NCBI RefSeq assembly: GCF_022267315.1
Contig: NZ_JAIKLE010000010.1
Span: 1-64,000 of the forward strand
DNA length: 64,000 nucleotides
Reading direction: 5' to 3'
From: Maribellus maritimus
GTDB taxonomy: Bacteria; Bacteroidota; Bacteroidia; Bacteroidales; Prolixibacteraceae
Every line of letters begins with the position of its first letter. Position 1 is the stretch's first letter. Shown here piece after piece: positions 27,766 to 37,210 of this stretch. The notes under the pieces are model-generated. The model saw only the letters and a list, made by a program, of their open reading frames with translations, searched no databases and had not been told where the DNA came from. The position numbers and the translations under genes were made by a program.

Positions 27766-28848
27766 ATGAAAGCAAAACTAATTTTTTCTTTACTCATTAT
27801 GTTTCACGCTGTAGCTTTCGCACAGAACGTGAATAATATTCAGATGCCCGAACTCCTGAATGACAATGCCCGAAAGACCATTCATATTCCCGATATCCCA
27901 GGCTACAAAACATTAAAGTGTGATTTTCATATACATACCGTATTTTCTGATGGCATTGTGTGGCCAACCGTCCGTGTTGATGAAGCCTGGCAGGAAGGAC
28001 TCGATGCGATTGCTATTACCGACCATATTGAAAATAATCCGTCAAAAAAACATGTAGGGGGCGACGACAATTCATCTTTTGAAATTGCAAAACCACAGGC
28101 CGAACAAAAAAATATTATTTTAATTCACGCAGGCGAAATTACCAGAAGTATGCCTCCGGGACATTTTAATGCCCTGTTTCTGAATGATGTTACAAAACTG
28201 GATACTCCTGATTATATGGATGCATTTAAAGCAGCCGCAGATCAGGATGCATTTATCATTTGGAACCATCCGGGCTGGAAGGCACAACAACCCGACACCT
28301 GCAAATGGTGGGAGCTCCATACACAATTGTATAAAAACGGATGGATGCACGGAATTGAAGTATTTAACGAAAAAGAATGGTATCCCATCGCGCTCGATTG
28401 GTGTATGGATAAGAATCTGGCTTCAATGGCCAATTCCGATATTCATGGAATAACTGCCGGAATGTACAATCTGGAAAAATACCACCGCCCAATGACGCTT
28501 GTTTTTGCCAGAGAACGAACAGAAGAGTCGATAAAAGAAGCCATGTTTGACAAAAGAACAGTTGCCTGGTTTGGAGATAATCTCGCCGGGAAAGAGGAAT
28601 TTTTATCGGCTATTTTTACAAATGCAATTGATGCAGAATTCATAAAAGAATCAGAAAAAGGGAAAGTCTATCTTCTGAAAAACAGTTCCGATGTTCCTTT
28701 TCATTTGATTTCGGACGAAGAAACTTTTACCATTCCCAAAAACGGAGAAGTAATAGTAACCATTCGCGATTCCGGCAAAAAATACAAAATAGGGAACCTT
28801 TTTATCAAAGGGACTGAAAATCTTAATATTTCGCTCCCCCCGAAATAA
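27766..28848 (+). CDS. Secreted PHP-domain phosphoesterase
   Basis: 360 residues with a signal peptide (cut near AFA-Q, residue 19). The PHP metal-binding set is clear: H55-I-H57 (D-F-H-I-H-T), Asp62 (S-D-G), Asp86-His87 (I-T-D-H), later 'IHAGEITRSMPPGHFNALFL', 'IIWNHPGW' and 'ANSDIHG'. The last ~80 residues form a beta-rich tail. Such stand-alone PHP proteins are metal-dependent phosphatases or phosphodiesterases. Coupled to GDPD and SusC/SusD it could remove phosphate from the product of the first cleavage. The fold is firm; the substrate is inferred from neighbours only. Confidence 0.88.
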   Translation: MKAKLIFSLLIMFHAVAFAQNVNNIQMPELLNDNARKTIHIPDIPGYKTLKCDFHIHTVFSDGIVWPTVRVDEAWQEGLDAIAITDHIENNPSKKHVGGDDNSSFEIAKPQAEQKNIILIHAGEITRSMPPGHFNALFLNDVTKLDTPDYMDAFKAAADQDAFIIWNHPGWKAQQPDTCKWWELHTQLYKNGWMHGIEVFNEKEWYPIALDWCMDKNLASMANSDIHGITAGMYNLEKYHRPMTLVFARERTEESIKEAMFDKRTVAWFGDNLAGKEEFLSAIFTNAIDAEFIKESEKGKVYLLKNSSDVPFHLISDEETFTIPKNGEVIVTIRDSGKKYKIGNLFIKGTENLNISLPPK

Positions 28849-28982
28849 ATTCCTGTACAAGAAAATTGAAATAAATGTTAAAAAGATAATAAAGTATAAT
28901 TCACATCGTTTTGGATACAGGAAGGCAGAAAAACAATCAATTTTAACATTACTAATTTATTTAATTCGGTATTGCCTTCCCG

Positions 28983-29013
28983 GAGGGACGCCAGGCGTCC
29001 CTCTTTTATTTTT
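28983..29013 (+). terminator. Rho-independent terminator after the PHP gene
   Basis: GAGGGACGC and GCGTCCCTC form a perfect 9-bp GC-rich stem with a 3-base loop (28983-29003), followed by TTTTATTTTT. It lies about 135 bp past the PHP stop and ends the susC-susD-GDPD-PHP transcript. Confidence 0.85.
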
Positions 29014-29082
29014 GGAAAGGTTAAACTATCTGTGTTATAAAATAGCTCAATCTGTTTATAAATACTTTTCTATTTTTGGAAG

Positions 29083-29718
29083 ATGGATCGAATTAAAAAC
29101 CTGAAGGCTTTTTATAAACACTGCGACTTATGCATTCAAATTGAACCCAAATTAAAACCCGTAATCGCAAAATACGGTTATCCTCCAATGTGGCACCGGC
29201 AACCCAACTTCGCCACTTTGATTCTTACCATTTTGGAACAACAGGTTTCGCTGGCTTCAGCAAAAGCAGCCTTTATTAAACTCGAAAACCCAATTGGAGA
29301 AGTTACCCCGAAAAATATTTTACAACTGAGCGATGAAGACTTAAGAGCCTGTTATTTTAGTCGCCAAAAGACAAAATATGCCAGAATACTCGCCACCGAA
29401 ATTATTGAAGGAAAGCTGGACCTTGATTCTCTGAATCAAATGGACGAACCAGAGATCCGCTCGCGGCTTATTACCATAAAAGGCATCGGTCATTGGACCA
29501 TTGATATGTATGTTTTAATGAGCCTGCTGTTTGCCGATATTTTTCCCCCTGGTGATTTGGCCACCGTAAAATCGGTCTTTGAAACTGAACTTGTAGCACC
29601 AGAGAGTTCAAAAGAAGACATCATAAAATACATGGAAAAATTCTCGCCCTATCGTTCGGCGGCGACATATATTTTATGGCATAGTTACATAAAAAAACGA
29701 AATTTGATTTTGGAATAA
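29083..29718 (+). CDS. DNA-3-methyladenine glycosylase (HhH-GPD, AlkA-like)
   Basis: 211 residues. The helix-hairpin-helix is at about 129-141 (LITIKGIGHWTID) and the catalytic Asp is Asp158 in 'FPPGDLATVKSV'. 'LILTILEQQVSLASAKAAF' is the typical N-terminal core of AlkA/Mag enzymes. It should excise alkylated bases in base-excision repair. It lacks the extra N-terminal domain of E. coli AlkA, so it is closer to the short bacterial or yeast MAG form. A TATTTTTG box at 29071-29078 sits so close to the ATG that the message could be leaderless. Confidence 0.92.
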   Translation: MDRIKNLKAFYKHCDLCIQIEPKLKPVIAKYGYPPMWHRQPNFATLILTILEQQVSLASAKAAFIKLENPIGEVTPKNILQLSDEDLRACYFSRQKTKYARILATEIIEGKLDLDSLNQMDEPEIRSRLITIKGIGHWTIDMYVLMSLLFADIFPPGDLATVKSVFETELVAPESSKEDIIKYMEKFSPYRSAATYILWHSYIKKRNLILE

Positions 29719-29829
29719 CTACAAACTTACTTTGCCGATTTTTTCTTTAACCTGGCAGAATGGAATTCACTCCTTGTCAACTAAAAAAACATAATAATTC
29801 CCTTTCTTTTATTTTTATAAGAAAATACC

Positions 29830-31011
29830 ATGTCGGCACAAAACACTTTTATGCTTCTTTTTTTATCGTTGTTCGTTCATATCAATACAATATCAGCACA
29901 AAAAGAGCGTCCTGTAATCCTGAATTACCAAAACAGTTCAGGAGAAAAAGGAATTTCGTTTTTTGAATATGACGGAAATCAACGAATAGTAAAAGGATAT
30001 TGGCAGTTACTCGATTCCAGCAGGTTTTCAAACAACTACTATTTCTACAATCATTTGGGACAATTGACAGAAAAGTATCGCGAATTTTCCGATTCAGTAA
30101 CTTCCAGTGTAAAATATACATACAACAAAAAGGGATGGAAAACTGCCGAAGACTTTTCACGTTCCGATGGAGTGACAGGCAAAACTGTTTTTGAATATAA
30201 ACCAAACGGCGTTCTCCAAAAAATCCGTTGCAAAAAATACAATGGCTGGTTTGACGGCGAGATCGTTTATAAAACCCGGGAAAACGAAAATCCACTTTGG
30301 GGCGAAATTTTCAGAGACAATAAAAAGCTCGGCGACATTCATTTTTACTACACTAAAAATGGAAACCTGAAAACAGAAAATTGGATAATCGAAAACTGGA
30401 GCCAGACTTTTGAATGGGAATATGTATTGTTGCCTGTTAGTTACACAAGTCCCAACGTTTTTATCACCGAAAACAACCGCAATCGATTGATAGAAGAAAA
30501 CTATTCATATAACAACAAAACCGGTGGTCCCTCCTATTTTAAATACGACGAAGCTGGAAAACTAACGCAAAAAACCTTTATCCGCTCTGATGGTATAAAA
30601 ACCGTTACAACTTTTGAATATGATAAAAACGGCCTGTTAAAAAAATCTTTTCGTAAATACAACGATGGTTCATCCGCAACTTTCAATTATAACTTTAACA
30701 AAAAGAGAAAGTTAATAAAGCGGAGTTTTATTCATTCCAATGGTACACAGGGCGAGGAAAACTATTTCTATTCGAGTACCGGTGAACTGGAAAAAGCTGT
30801 CTGGAAAAATTTCGACAACTGGCTAAGCGGTGAAATTACTTTTGAACATGCACAAAACGGCACAATAAAAACCGGAATTTTCAGCGGTGAAAAGTTTGAC
30901 GCTACACTTGCTTTCAGCTACAATAAAACAGGAAATACCGATTGTATCATTTGGAATTTTTCTTTTGGTGAAAAGCAGGAATACCATTTCAAATACATCA
31001 ATTTGTTTTAG
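29830..31011 (+). CDS. Secreted YD-repeat-like (RHS/YwqK-like) protein, function unknown
   Basis: 393 residues with a signal peptide (cut near ISA-Q). The body repeats short strand pairs of the Y/F-x-Y-(N/D)-x-x-G-x-L-x-K type ('FEYDGNQRI', 'FYNHLGQLTEKY', 'YTYNKKGWKTAE', 'FEYKPNGVLQKI', 'FKYDEAGKLTQKT', 'FEYDKNGLLKKS'), roughly a dozen times. Such repeats form beta-hairpin stacks in RHS and MORN/YwqK-like proteins. There is no catalytic motif and no polymorphic toxin C-terminus, and the C-terminal repeat ends at the stop. A small membrane protein gene follows 41 bp later. Confidence 0.7.
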   Translation: MSAQNTFMLLFLSLFVHINTISAQKERPVILNYQNSSGEKGISFFEYDGNQRIVKGYWQLLDSSRFSNNYYFYNHLGQLTEKYREFSDSVTSSVKYTYNKKGWKTAEDFSRSDGVTGKTVFEYKPNGVLQKIRCKKYNGWFDGEIVYKTRENENPLWGEIFRDNKKLGDIHFYYTKNGNLKTENWIIENWSQTFEWEYVLLPVSYTSPNVFITENNRNRLIEENYSYNNKTGGPSYFKYDEAGKLTQKTFIRSDGIKTVTTFEYDKNGLLKKSFRKYNDGSSATFNYNFNKKRKLIKRSFIHSNGTQGEENYFYSSTGELEKAVWKNFDNWLSGEITFEHAQNGTIKTGIFSGEKFDATLAFSYNKTGNTDCIIWNFSFGEKQEYHFKYINLF

Positions 31012-31052
31012 TTTTTATGATTTTGAGTTATTTTTGAAGAAAAACCATAAAA

Positions 31053-31529
31053 TTGATAATCAACAACAAACTTGATCATATTTTATCCGGCCCCAAAGCA
31101 TTTGCAGCTACTCTTTTTGTTATTACAGGAATTTTTATCGTTTTTATGGGGCACATTATTCTGGGGCTTTCCATTGCCATTTTTGTACTTTTTCTTTTGA
31201 CATCGTATTCCGGAGTTGAAATTGATACCGTCAATCACAGAATTAAACAATACAACAAATTTTTTGGGATAGTAAAAACCGGGCAATGGAAAAATATGAA
31301 TTCGTTTATCGGGCTTACCCTTGTTCCGATGCGGAGAGTCAATACCATAGCCAGCCGCGCCAACATAACAAATACCACAGTAAAACGAGATTATCGGATT
31401 TACCTGGTGAACAAGGCAAAAAAACCAGCTTTTGCCATCAAAATTTGCAAAACCCGTCACGAAGCCCAAAATAGTATCGATGAATTCTCAATTTGGTTGA
31501 AACTTCCTGTCTATTCGGCAAAAAAATAA
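31053..31529 (+). CDS. Two-helix membrane protein, unknown function, TTG start
   Basis: 158 residues. Residues ~15-32 and ~35-52 form two closely spaced transmembrane helices ('FAATLFVITGIFIVFMG', 'IILGLSIAIFVLFLL'). A ~100-residue cytoplasmic beta-rich tail follows ('IDTVNHRIKQYNKFFGIVKT'), reminiscent of small PH-like membrane proteins. No in-frame ATG exists between the upstream stop (31035) and the first helix, so TTG 31053 is the only canonical start available. It is 41 bp after the YD-repeat gene and may be co-transcribed. Confidence 0.6.
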   Translation: MIINNKLDHILSGPKAFAATLFVITGIFIVFMGHIILGLSIAIFVLFLLTSYSGVEIDTVNHRIKQYNKFFGIVKTGQWKNMNSFIGLTLVPMRRVNTIASRANITNTTVKRDYRIYLVNKAKKPAFAIKICKTRHEAQNSIDEFSIWLKLPVYSAKK

Positions 31530-31629
31530 ACCATCAATTCCCTTCCTTGTTAAAATCGAAAAAGAAAAAATGGAGGATTGTACATCAATTTTCTATCTCT
31601 GTTCGTTTTAGTTATTGAAAATTAGATCC

Positions 31630-34248
31630 ATGAAACAAATATTGACGCTTATTTTAATTTTAGCGGTACTGGTTCCTGCCGGTGCCCAGCAAAAGAAAAG
31701 AGGAAAAGTAAAACGGAAATACCGCAATCCGGAGCGCGTTGAAGTTCCTGTGGCTCCGGTATTCTTGCGTGGGAAAATACGTGATGCTGATGACAATTTA
31801 CTTCCGGGTGCACATGTAACCGTTTTGGGCACCAAAAAAAATGTTCATGCCAATGAAGACGGTGAATACTTTTTTTACGGACTGGAACAGGGAATTACGC
31901 GAATACAGGTTTCCTTTGTCGGTTTCCGGACAAAATCAGTCGATTTTCATCTTCAAAGCGGGAATAATTACCTCAATTTCACCCTGGATGAAGACAATAT
32001 CCGGATAGATGAAATTTCGGTAACGGCGCAAAAACGCAACCAACAAATTCTGGATGTTCCCATCACCGTAAGTGGCATCGATGCAGAGTTTATGGAGGAC
32101 AATAATATTACCGAACTGAGTGAACTCTCTGAATTTGTTCCCGGATTACAGGTAAGAATGCAGGGCAATAACCGGCCAAGCTTTGTCATTCGCGGATTAA
32201 CCAGCGACGAGGTAAGTCCTGCCGCCCAACCACGTGTTTCGGTTTTTTATAACAACGTTCCGGTAAGCCGTGCCAGCGGCGCCTCACTCGAACTTTTCGA
32301 CATGCAACAGGTGGAAGTTTTAAAAGGCCCGCAAAACACTCTCTTTGGCAGAGGGGCGCAAATCGGAGCAATTCACTACATCACCAACAAACCAACGAGC
32401 GATTTTTACGGAAATATAACAGCGGGAATCGGAGACTACAATCAACGCGAAATTAACGGAGCGATAAATATTCCGGTTATTAAAAACAAACTTATGGTGC
32501 GGGCCGCCGGAGTTTATGATTATTATGATGGATACATTGACAACACATTGGGAGGTAAACTAAACGGAAAAAATACAGCTGCCGGAAGATTCTCTGTCCG
32601 GTTTCTTCCCACTTTCAGACACAAGATTGATTTGGTTTTAAACTACCAAAAAGACGATGCTCCCGGCCTTGGTTTTATGAGCATGGATTATCCAAATACA
32701 GAAGGCAGTACCAACCCGTTTGATTACACAGCATCGTTGGAACAGGGAAACAATCTCGCCACGCAGCGGGATATTTTTGATGCAACACTTACGATGAAAC
32801 AATTCAATAACGAAAATAATTTCTGGACATCAACCAGTTCGTACCATACAATTGGTGCATTTTCGCGTTGGGATGGAGATGGAACGGCCGCCGCTGCCAT
32901 CGACATGAGTGAAGACATTAGTGCCCGCCAGTTCTACCAGGAACTGCGGTACAATTTTTCAAAAAACAACCGACTGAACGGAAGTTTGGGTGGAAGTTTC
33001 TGGTTGGAAAAAGCATCTCAGGATTACTGGTTTTCTACTAATGAACAGGATATGTTTCATTTACTTTTTACTACCGGTTCACTTGTTGATACTACCGGAC
33101 AACCTGTTTCGATTTCCAATTTGCCTTCCGATCCCAATCTGGGAGATTTGGGAGGATTACCTCTAGCAGAAAATCACGAGGAAGAAAACATGAGCGATGC
33201 AACCAACCGCGCACTTGAAGGATTTCTGGATTTTACCTATCATTTTACACCCAAAATAAGTGCAACTGCCGGGGCCCGGATTATTTCCGAAAAATTTAAA
33301 CTTTCAAACCAGGCACAAATGACAGGAGCTGATGCGTCGACGTTAGGATTTTTAACAGGAAATTATCCCAATCTTCTTTTTGCTGAAAGTGATCAGAAAG
33401 AGATAAAAGAATCGTCGTTTGCGTATACTTACCGTGGCGGATTAAAATATGCCTTTAACGAAAATACCAACGTTTTTTTCAACTACTCAAAAGGCCGGCG
33501 CCCCAAAGTTTTACAGTTTACCTCCACTGGCGAGGAGCAGGTGTTAAATGCCGAAACGATTGACAACTATGAGCTGGGCTTTAAAACAACTGTAAAACAA
33601 CGTGTTTGGTTTGACGCCGGAATTTTTCATCAGGAATACAAGAATTTTCAGACTTCGGCATGGGTAGCTGAAGCCGATTCCGGTGAATTTAACTATCTGG
33701 TGAAAGACGCCGGAAAAGCAACAGCCTACGGTGCAGAAACTTCGTTAAAAATAGCTGTTCTAAAAGGCCTCGATATGTTTGGAAACTATGCCTATATTCA
33801 CGCCCGGTTTGATAGTTTGAATGTGAACGGAGAGGAACAGGAATATGCGGGAAATATGTTTCGCCTGACACCCGAGCACAGTTTTGCAGTTGGCTTGCAC
33901 ACGCGCACCCAAATTGCGCCGGGATTATTTTTATTTGCAGTTCCTTCTTACTCCTGGCGCTCAAAAATATACTTTGAAGATGCCAACACTCCGGGCCTGG
34001 AACAAGCAGAATACGGATTACTGAATTTCAGAGGGGGAGTTGAATTGCCCGACCAGGGAATTACCATCGCCGTTTTTGGAACCAACCTTTTGGAAGAAGA
34101 ATACATTGTAAGCGCCGGAAATACAGGCAGCTTGTTTGGTGCCCCGACCCAAATACCAGGTGCTCCGCGGATGATTGGCACAAAAGTAACCTGGAAATTC
34201 AAAATGAAAGAAAAACTATATTACCAGCGTAACAGGTGGAACAGATAA
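31630..34248 (+). CDS. TonB-dependent receptor (siderophore/vitamin type, not SusC)
   Basis: 872 residues from ATG 31630; an upstream TTG at 31615 is less likely. Signal peptide (cut near GAQ), a carboxypeptidase-regulatory-like domain at about 45-120 ('LRGKIRDADDNLLPGAHVTV'), a plug at about 130-250 ('VPGLQVRMQGNNRPSFVIRG', 'VEVLKGPQNTLFGRGAQIGA') and a barrel with the TonB-receptor C-terminal block ('VSAGNTGSLFGAPTQIPGAP'). It has no SusD partner, so its cargo is more likely a small complex (iron chelate, cobalamin-like, or an oligomer) than a polysaccharide. The last residues (WNR) do not end in the usual aromatic. Confidence 0.9.
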   Translation: MKQILTLILILAVLVPAGAQQKKRGKVKRKYRNPERVEVPVAPVFLRGKIRDADDNLLPGAHVTVLGTKKNVHANEDGEYFFYGLEQGITRIQVSFVGFRTKSVDFHLQSGNNYLNFTLDEDNIRIDEISVTAQKRNQQILDVPITVSGIDAEFMEDNNITELSELSEFVPGLQVRMQGNNRPSFVIRGLTSDEVSPAAQPRVSVFYNNVPVSRASGASLELFDMQQVEVLKGPQNTLFGRGAQIGAIHYITNKPTSDFYGNITAGIGDYNQREINGAINIPVIKNKLMVRAAGVYDYYDGYIDNTLGGKLNGKNTAAGRFSVRFLPTFRHKIDLVLNYQKDDAPGLGFMSMDYPNTEGSTNPFDYTASLEQGNNLATQRDIFDATLTMKQFNNENNFWTSTSSYHTIGAFSRWDGDGTAAAAIDMSEDISARQFYQELRYNFSKNNRLNGSLGGSFWLEKASQDYWFSTNEQDMFHLLFTTGSLVDTTGQPVSISNLPSDPNLGDLGGLPLAENHEEENMSDATNRALEGFLDFTYHFTPKISATAGARIISEKFKLSNQAQMTGADASTLGFLTGNYPNLLFAESDQKEIKESSFAYTYRGGLKYAFNENTNVFFNYSKGRRPKVLQFTSTGEEQVLNAETIDNYELGFKTTVKQRVWFDAGIFHQEYKNFQTSAWVAEADSGEFNYLVKDAGKATAYGAETSLKIAVLKGLDMFGNYAYIHARFDSLNVNGEEQEYAGNMFRLTPEHSFAVGLHTRTQIAPGLFLFAVPSYSWRSKIYFEDANTPGLEQAEYGLLNFRGGVELPDQGITIAVFGTNLLEEEYIVSAGNTGSLFGAPTQIPGAPRMIGTKVTWKFKMKEKLYYQRNRWNR

Positions 34249-34341
34249 ATATATGCTTTATGAAATCAGGAGCCTCCAATCCAAAAAAAGACCGGGTTTC
34301 ACAGGCTCCATTGACCACAAAATTGTGAGTGCAAAATATAC

Positions 34342-36531
34342 TTAATTCAATTTTTTTACACTTATTTGTGCTTCTACTCCGCCATCCCTAATTTTTTCTT
34401 TCAATTGTTGTATCCTTTCCTCTGATACATTTTGATGAGCGTAGATAGCTGCTAAATATTCCGACCTGACTTTCTCCAACCAACTCGTTGTATATTCAGA
34501 AACATCTTCCATTGAAATCGTATCTAAAAAGACGTTTTTTACTTCATTTGGATAAAGATGTATTAACAGTAACGGGAGAGAAGGTCGTTCATATTCTTTA
34601 GCTGATATATTTTTTACTCCCAGCTCCTTGTATATATCTTCAACTGCTTTTATTTGTTCTTCTGTAACTCCGTCAGCATATTGAATCAGAACATTAAATT
34701 CACCATTATACTTTTTAAAGTTTTTTTCAGCCTTTTGCCGAATATCCTTCAAATCGGCTTCATTAGAGTCTGATTTTATTTGTATAATTACAGATGTAAA
34801 TTCCACATTACTTTCTAAATGCTCAACATGAACATTATTCTTATACAAAATATAATCTATATTTTTCTGCTCAGACCTTGGAATATCTTCATAAGTAACG
34901 TTTGCACGATAAAATCCTTGACTTCGTCGATCTTTATTGAACTCGTCTAATTCTCTGGTCCAATATTTTAGATTTTCTTCAAATTCTTCAAACGAATCAA
35001 ATTTATGATTCTCAACAGTTACATTTCCATTTCCTTTAAAAGTAATTTTAATTGGCCCAGGTGGCGATGGTTTTCTTTCAAAAGGTAACCAGACATTTGG
35101 GGTTGGTGATTTGGGTGACATATACGAGAACCAAATGGGAACAGCTTTGTCAACAGCTTCCTGTCTTTCATCATCCAAAGCAAAATATTCCCGGTCAAAT
35201 AACACCTTTGCTTTTTCATTTCTAACTTCCATACAGCCTTCCCCAATGGCTCTTATCGTGTTATTCACCATTTCAGAGGAAGAGGCAAGGTCATGTTTGT
35301 AAGAAATAATACCTTGTGAGACTTTTAATTTTCCAATAGCCGGAATTTGTTTTTCCAAATAATCAGGACCTTTTTTGCCATCCGGATTTTTGCCATACAA
35401 AAAGCTTTTCACAATTGATTTTATTTCAACTGCTTTATGATATTCTCCTTCAATCAAATATTCATCATTAGCATTCATTAAAATCACCAAAACATTATTG
35501 TCTTTTTTTAACGAGCTTTCTGTTCTTATATCAGGATCAAAAAAACCCTTCCCAATCTCTTCTGAAGTCCATTTCTCCAACCATTTCTCCTGTTCATTCT
35601 TTTGAAAAACGGATGGAATCAATTCTTCGGTTCTCTGAATCAGATCAGGCCGGGTAAAAGCCTGTAACATCAAAATAATCAGCGGGAAGAAGTACATCAG
35701 CTTAAGTCCGCCCCAACGATTTGTTTGATTATTTTTCATCATTTTCATGCGTTTAAAAATTGGTTTTTGTACAAAATGGTTTGCCATGGCAAAACGTCTT
35801 TCGCCAACAGCTTTTTTAAGAACCAACAATTGGTATCTTTTGGCATCGATGCCTTTTTGCAGAACGGCCTGGTCGGCCTGGTACTCGTGAACTAATTTTA
35901 AATCGCGCCGCAACAACCACACAAAGGGATTAAACCAGTGAAACAAAGTAAAAGCCTCAAGCAAAAACAAATCGATATGGTGTTTCTGCCTGATGTGTTC
36001 CGCTTCGTGCGCAATTAATATTTCTTGATTTGATTCGTAATCTTTTTCAGAAATAAAAATGTGTTTAACAAAAGAAAAGGGCTGGATATGATCTTTTACC
36101 ACCGCCAATACAAACCGATGAAAACCAATTCTTTCAGAGCGTCTGTACAACTGGAAAATCCGAGAAACCGATATCGCCAGCCGAAGCACTAAAAAAGAAA
36201 TTGCAATCAAATAGAAAACCAACCATGGATTTATATGAATCCCGGTATTTTCAGGTAAGGAAGCAATTTCTATCCCGGGCGCAAAAACCTCAACAGATGG
36301 ACTTACAGGAATAAAAACTTCGCGCACAAATTCTACGGGTTTAACTACCGTTCTTTTATAAAAAAAAGGAACCTGAACAAAAGGAATCAGCGCCGAAACA
36401 AACAATATTCCCAGCAGTAAAAAACGGTTTAATTTGTGCGTTTTATCCCTGCTCATGGCCAGTTTGAACACGATAAAAAATAAAGCCAAACAAGCTGAAG
36501 ATTTCAAAATATAAACAAAAAAGGGAGTCAT
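34342..36531 (-). CDS. BlaR1-like M56 membrane metallopeptidase with unusual long C-terminus
   Basis: 729 residues. Transmembrane helices lie at about 5-26, 34-54, 103-125 and 275-292. The M56 zinc motif H-E-A-E-H is at 175-179, with the downstream 'WLLRRDLKLVHEYQADQAVL' helix typical of BlaR1/MecR1. The ~430-residue C-terminal region is exported but shows no penicillin-binding S-x-x-K sensor; it is predicted alpha/beta with a repeated 'GVTEEQIKAVEDIYKELGVK'-like segment. In family members the protease cleaves the BlaI repressor upon a signal. It starts 3 bp after the blaI-like stop, so the two are translationally coupled. The signal sensed is unknown. Confidence 0.88.
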   Translation of the reverse strand: MTPFFVYILKSSACLALFFIVFKLAMSRDKTHKLNRFLLLGILFVSALIPFVQVPFFYKRTVVKPVEFVREVFIPVSPSVEVFAPGIEIASLPENTGIHINPWLVFYLIAISFLVLRLAISVSRIFQLYRRSERIGFHRFVLAVVKDHIQPFSFVKHIFISEKDYESNQEILIAHEAEHIRQKHHIDLFLLEAFTLFHWFNPFVWLLRRDLKLVHEYQADQAVLQKGIDAKRYQLLVLKKAVGERRFAMANHFVQKPIFKRMKMMKNNQTNRWGGLKLMYFFPLIILMLQAFTRPDLIQRTEELIPSVFQKNEQEKWLEKWTSEEIGKGFFDPDIRTESSLKKDNNVLVILMNANDEYLIEGEYHKAVEIKSIVKSFLYGKNPDGKKGPDYLEKQIPAIGKLKVSQGIISYKHDLASSSEMVNNTIRAIGEGCMEVRNEKAKVLFDREYFALDDERQEAVDKAVPIWFSYMSPKSPTPNVWLPFERKPSPPGPIKITFKGNGNVTVENHKFDSFEEFEENLKYWTRELDEFNKDRRSQGFYRANVTYEDIPRSEQKNIDYILYKNNVHVEHLESNVEFTSVIIQIKSDSNEADLKDIRQKAEKNFKKYNGEFNVLIQYADGVTEEQIKAVEDIYKELGVKNISAKEYERPSLPLLLIHLYPNEVKNVFLDTISMEDVSEYTTSWLEKVRSEYLAAIYAHQNVSEERIQQLKEKIRDGGVEAQISVKKLN

Positions 36532-36534
36532 TTT

Positions 36535-36897
36535 CTATTTTTTACTGTTCTCTATTTCTTCAATTAACTTTTTTAATTCTTCCAGCGAAAGATTTTCATC
36601 TTCTACCAAAAGAGAGACCACATTTTTATACGAATTATCAAAGTACTTTTTCACCACTCTCCCGAGTGTTTTTTTGCTGTATTCCTGTTTGGTAACAGCT
36701 GCAAAATATCGGTATGTATTTCCAAACTGTTCATGGTCAATAAATCCCTTTTCCTCTAAACTTCGAACAATGGTGGAAAGCGTGTTATAATGCAGTTTCT
36801 GTTCGGTGTAAAATTCCTTTAACTCTTTTACAAACATTGGGCCCTTCTCCCAAAACAGGTACATAATTTCCTCTTCCTTTTGCGTGAGTTTTTTCAT
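36535..36897 (-). CDS. BlaI/MecI/CopY-family repressor
   Basis: 120 residues. The N-terminal winged helix 'LTQKEEEIMYLFWEKGPMFV' and 'HYNTLSTIVRSLEEKGFIDH' is typical, as is the dimerisation tail with 'YFDNSYKNVVSLLVEDENLS'. It should repress its own operon with the M56 peptidase by binding palindromes upstream. Two matching 17-bp dyads are present at 37081-37118. The peptidase gene overlaps within 3 bp downstream. In this phylum such pairs often control genes outside beta-lactam resistance. Confidence 0.93.
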   Translation of the reverse strand: MKKLTQKEEEIMYLFWEKGPMFVKELKEFYTEQKLHYNTLSTIVRSLEEKGFIDHEQFGNTYRYFAAVTKQEYSKKTLGRVVKKYFDNSYKNVVSLLVEDENLSLEELKKLIEEIENSKK

Positions 36898-37080
36898 AGC
36901 TAAACAACCTTCTATTATGACTCCTCTGTTTCATCCGGCATTCTTTCAAAATATCCGGCGTCAATTGCACCTGCAATAATCTGAGGCATTTGTTGCCGGA
37001 AAGCTCAAAGACGTAACGACAAAAACAGAGGCTATCTTTAAATTTGAACTATCATTTTTCAGGAACAACAAAACAAATAT

Positions 37081-37118
37081 AACTATATTTTATAGTTTAT
37101 CAACTATAAATAATAGTT
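37081..37118. promoter_or_regulatory. Two 17-bp palindromes, probable BlaI-type operators
   Basis: AACTATATTTTATAGTT (37081-37097) is a perfect 7-bp inverted repeat with a 3-base centre. AACTATAAATAATAGTT (37102-37118) is a 6-bp inverted repeat with a 5-base centre. Their centres are 21 bp apart, two helical turns, so two dimers could bind the same face. Extra half-sites (AACTAT at 37057, ATAGTT at 37134) flank them. They lie about 185-220 bp before the repressor start, in the only long gap upstream of the pair. Confidence 0.7.
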
Positions 37119-37210
37119 ATTTTACTAAAAAGAATAGTTTTCATTGATGTTGTCGTCATCAAAATTGAACCAGAACAAAGACTTAGAGACGGTTTGAAAA
37201 TCGCTGACTC

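Noticed and set aside
34260-34310. GGAGCCT...AGGCTCC inverted repeat after the TonB receptor gene
   Set aside because: The 7-bp arms are separated by more than 25 bases and no T-run follows, so a terminator cannot be supported.
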